Positions 6,111 to 7,420 of a stretch of 7,420 bases of DNA are shown one piece after another; within the stretch, counting starts at the first letter, position 1, and each line of letters starts with the position of its first letter. The notes under the pieces were generated by a model. That model was not told the DNA's origin and searched no databases. It worked only from the letters and a program-made list of their open reading frames with translations. Where the stretch lies: positions 1 through 7,420 of the forward strand of contig CAKUJT010000112.1 in NCBI GenBank assembly GCA_934661765.1, in the 5' to 3' direction. A program made the position numbers and the translations under genes. This stretch comes from an uncultured Senegalimassilia sp. GTDB taxonomy: Bacteria > Actinomycetota > Coriobacteriia > Coriobacteriales > Eggerthellaceae.

Positions 6111-6118
6111 TCTCCTTT
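6111..6118 (-). promoter_or_regulatory. Ribosome binding site that decides the TetR gene start
   Basis: AAAGGAGA on the minus strand lies 5 nt before the GTG at 6105. No comparable site precedes the in-frame ATG codons at 6183 or 6141. Confidence 0.75.
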
Positions 6119-6129
6119 ACGCAAAAACC

Positions 6130-6143
6130 CAATGGTTCCATTG
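6130..6143. promoter_or_regulatory. Candidate operator of the TetR-family regulator
   Basis: CAATGG and CCATTG form a 6-bp inverted repeat with a 2-bp centre, between the TetR gene and the end of the transporter gene. It overlaps a TACAAT -10-like sequence of the minus strand (6145-6140). TetR-family proteins commonly bind such short palindromes over their own promoter. The -35 box is poor, so the promoter itself is uncertain. Confidence 0.45.
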
Positions 6144-6150
6144 TAAATGA

Positions 6151-6184
6151 AATGCCGCCCGAGTGCAGATACTCGAGCGGCATT
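6151..6184 (-). terminator. Terminator of the MHS-type transporter gene
   Basis: Arms at 6151-6164 and 6171-6184 pair over 14 positions with one C-A mismatch, around a 6-nt loop (GCAGAT). On the minus strand the stem is followed by the moderately T-rich TTCATTTAC. It lies about 40 nt after the transporter stop codon, on the correct strand side, and separates that gene from the TetR gene. Confidence 0.65.
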
Positions 6185-6224
6185 CATCAGGCAAATCGTA
6201 GGATTGCCGATATGTGCGTACGCG

Positions 6225-7420
6225 TTACACCTCGGACAGGTCCTTGCCGGTGTGCTCATGCGATGCGATCATGGCGCCCAGGGCCAGAACGGCAATGAAG
6301 ACCATGTAGTACGCAGGAGCGATCGGGTCGCCCGTGAAGTTGATCAGGGCGAAGGAGATGTAGGAAGCGGAACCACCGAAGATGGCGTTAGCCAGGTTAA
6401 AGCTCAGAGCGAAGCCGGAGTAACGCACATCGGTCGGAAACGTCTCGCACAGGTAGCTGGAAAGCGTACCGTCGTTGATGGTGAGCATGAGGCACATGAC
6501 CAGCTCGACCACGAGGATGGTGAAGAAGTCCAGCGTGTTCAGCAGCCAGAACGCGGGGATGGTGAAGACCACGAAGCCCGCAGCAGCCGTGATGAGCATC
6601 TTCTTGCGACCGAACTTGTCGGAGATGCGGCCGGAAAGGAAGATGAAGCCGATATAGACGACCAGCACGATGGTGGTGATGATAGACGCCTGACCCGGAT
6701 CGTAGTTCAGCGTAGCCTCAAGGTAGTTCGGCAGATAGGTCAGAACAGCGTAGAAGCCCACAGCGTTCAGCACGCATGCGCCGAAGGAGATGGCCAGCAC
6801 GCGGAAGTGCTTCTTGAACAGGGTGCGGATCGGCTTGTCTTCGCTCTTCATGCCCTTCTCGGCAAGCTCAGCCTGCATCTTCGCGTACACCGGGGAGTCT
6901 TCAAGATGCTCGCGGATGTAGTGCGTGATGTAGCCCAGAGGACCAGCCAGCCAGAACGGGATACGCCAGCCCCAGTTCACCACGAAGTCAGACGTAGCGC
7001 CGAACGTGTTGAACATCCAGGTAGCAAACAGGGAGCCCACCAGCAGGCCGACGGCCGTGGAGGCAGGAACCATGGAGCAGTAGAAACCACGGTGGTTCTT
7101 GGGCGAATACTCGGCGATGAACGTGGCAGCGCCAGCGTATTCACCGGAAGCAGAGAAGCTTTGCACCATACGCATAAGCAGGAGCAGCAGCGGAGCGCCA
7201 ACGCCGATGACGGCGTAGCCCGGCAAGCAGCCGATAAGGAAGGTGGCGCCGGACATCATGAGGATGGAGATGGACAGAGCCCACTTACGGCCCTTCTTAT
7301 CGCCCATGTTGCCCCAGAAGATGGCACCGAGAGGACGGACCAGGAACGCCAGCGCGAACACGCCGAACGTCATCATGGTTGAGACCATTTTGTCTTCGCC
7401 CGGGAAGAACACCAAAGCGA
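6225..7420 (-). CDS. MFS transporter, metabolite:H+ symporter (MHS) family (partial, N-terminus outside window)
   Basis: An inner-membrane proton symporter of the MHS branch of the major facilitator superfamily (relatives: ProP, KgtP, ShiA, CitA). About 398 residues are visible; the frame continues past the right edge, and the visible part starts after TM1 at FFPGEDKMVSTMM, a sequence that normally follows the first helix. Some 30-50 residues are missing. The first loop motif is GDKKGRK, followed by the MHS signature MRMVQSFSASGEYAGAATFIAEYSP, and the second half repeats the loop motif as GRISDKFGRKKM. Around 11 membrane segments can be seen. The substrate is probably a carboxylate or zwitterionic metabolite, but the sequence does not fix it. 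The C-terminus ends HTGKDLSEV without the coiled coil of ProP, arguing against an osmosensor. A terminator follows, and a TetR-type regulator lies directly downstream. Confidence 0.9.
   Translation of the reverse strand, partial: ALVFFPGEDKMVSTMMTFGVFALAFLVRPLGAIFWGNMGDKKGRKWALSISILMMSGATFLIGCLPGYAVIGVGAPLLLLLMRMVQSFSASGEYAGAATFIAEYSPKNHRGFYCSMVPASTAVGLLVGSLFATWMFNTFGATSDFVVNWGWRIPFWLAGPLGYITHYIREHLEDSPVYAKMQAELAEKGMKSEDKPIRTLFKKHFRVLAISFGACVLNAVGFYAVLTYLPNYLEATLNYDPGQASIITTIVLVVYIGFIFLSGRISDKFGRKKMLITAAAGFVVFTIPAFWLLNTLDFFTILVVELVMCLMLTINDGTLSSYLCETFPTDVRYSGFALSFNLANAIFGGSASYISFALINFTGDPIAPAYYMVFIAVLALGAMIASHEHTGKDLSEV

Noticed and set aside
6147..7382. Long open frame (411 codons) antisense to the MHS transporter
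   Set aside because: Translation is a low-complexity charged shadow; the opposite strand encodes clear MFS motifs.

Overview
The window is GC-rich with strongly G/C-biased codons. It looks like chromosomal DNA of a Coriobacteriia actinobacterium, most likely Eggerthellaceae (Eggerthella, Gordonibacter or a relative). I infer this from a multi-pass membrane protein ending in a LuxR-type helix-turn-helix, a class expanded in that family, next to an arginine deiminase and its antiporter, with an NRAMP-related and an MHS-type transporter nearby. No search was possible, so the genus is open. I see no rRNA, tRNA, CRISPR array, insertion sequence or phage gene.

Layout: (1) 1-872, minus: start of an NRAMP/SLC11-related metal transporter, running off the left edge, with altered ligand motifs. 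(2) 1047-2063, minus: membrane-anchored LuxR-type regulator. (3) 2064-2465: a divergent regulatory region of about 400 bp with a good minus-strand promoter and several repeats and inverted repeats. (4) 2466-3683, plus: arginine deiminase arcA with all catalytic residues, followed by a 12-bp hairpin. (5) 3900-5339, plus: APC-superfamily arginine/ornithine antiporter (arcD-like), preceded by a leader with a 13-bp long-range stem and followed by a strong terminator that is a perfect 30-nt palindrome. (6) 5518-6105, minus: TetR-family repressor with a candidate operator at its own promoter. (7) 6225-7420, minus: MHS-family (MFS) proton symporter, lacking its N-terminus at the right edge, with its own terminator.

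How they work together: ArcA converts arginine to citrulline and ammonia, and the antiporter would bring arginine in and carry ornithine (or citrulline) out. The genes for the later steps (arcB ornithine carbamoyltransferase, arcC carbamate kinase) are not here, so ATP formation needs genes elsewhere. The divergent membrane LuxR protein is the natural candidate regulator of arcA-arcD. The hairpin between arcA and arcD and the structured arcD leader suggest the two genes are not expressed simply as one message. The TetR gene may control itself and the neighbouring MHS transporter. The least ordinary parts are the arcA/luxR and arcA/arcD intergenic regions and the ligand-altered NRAMP protein. 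Nothing visible requires a wholly new system.
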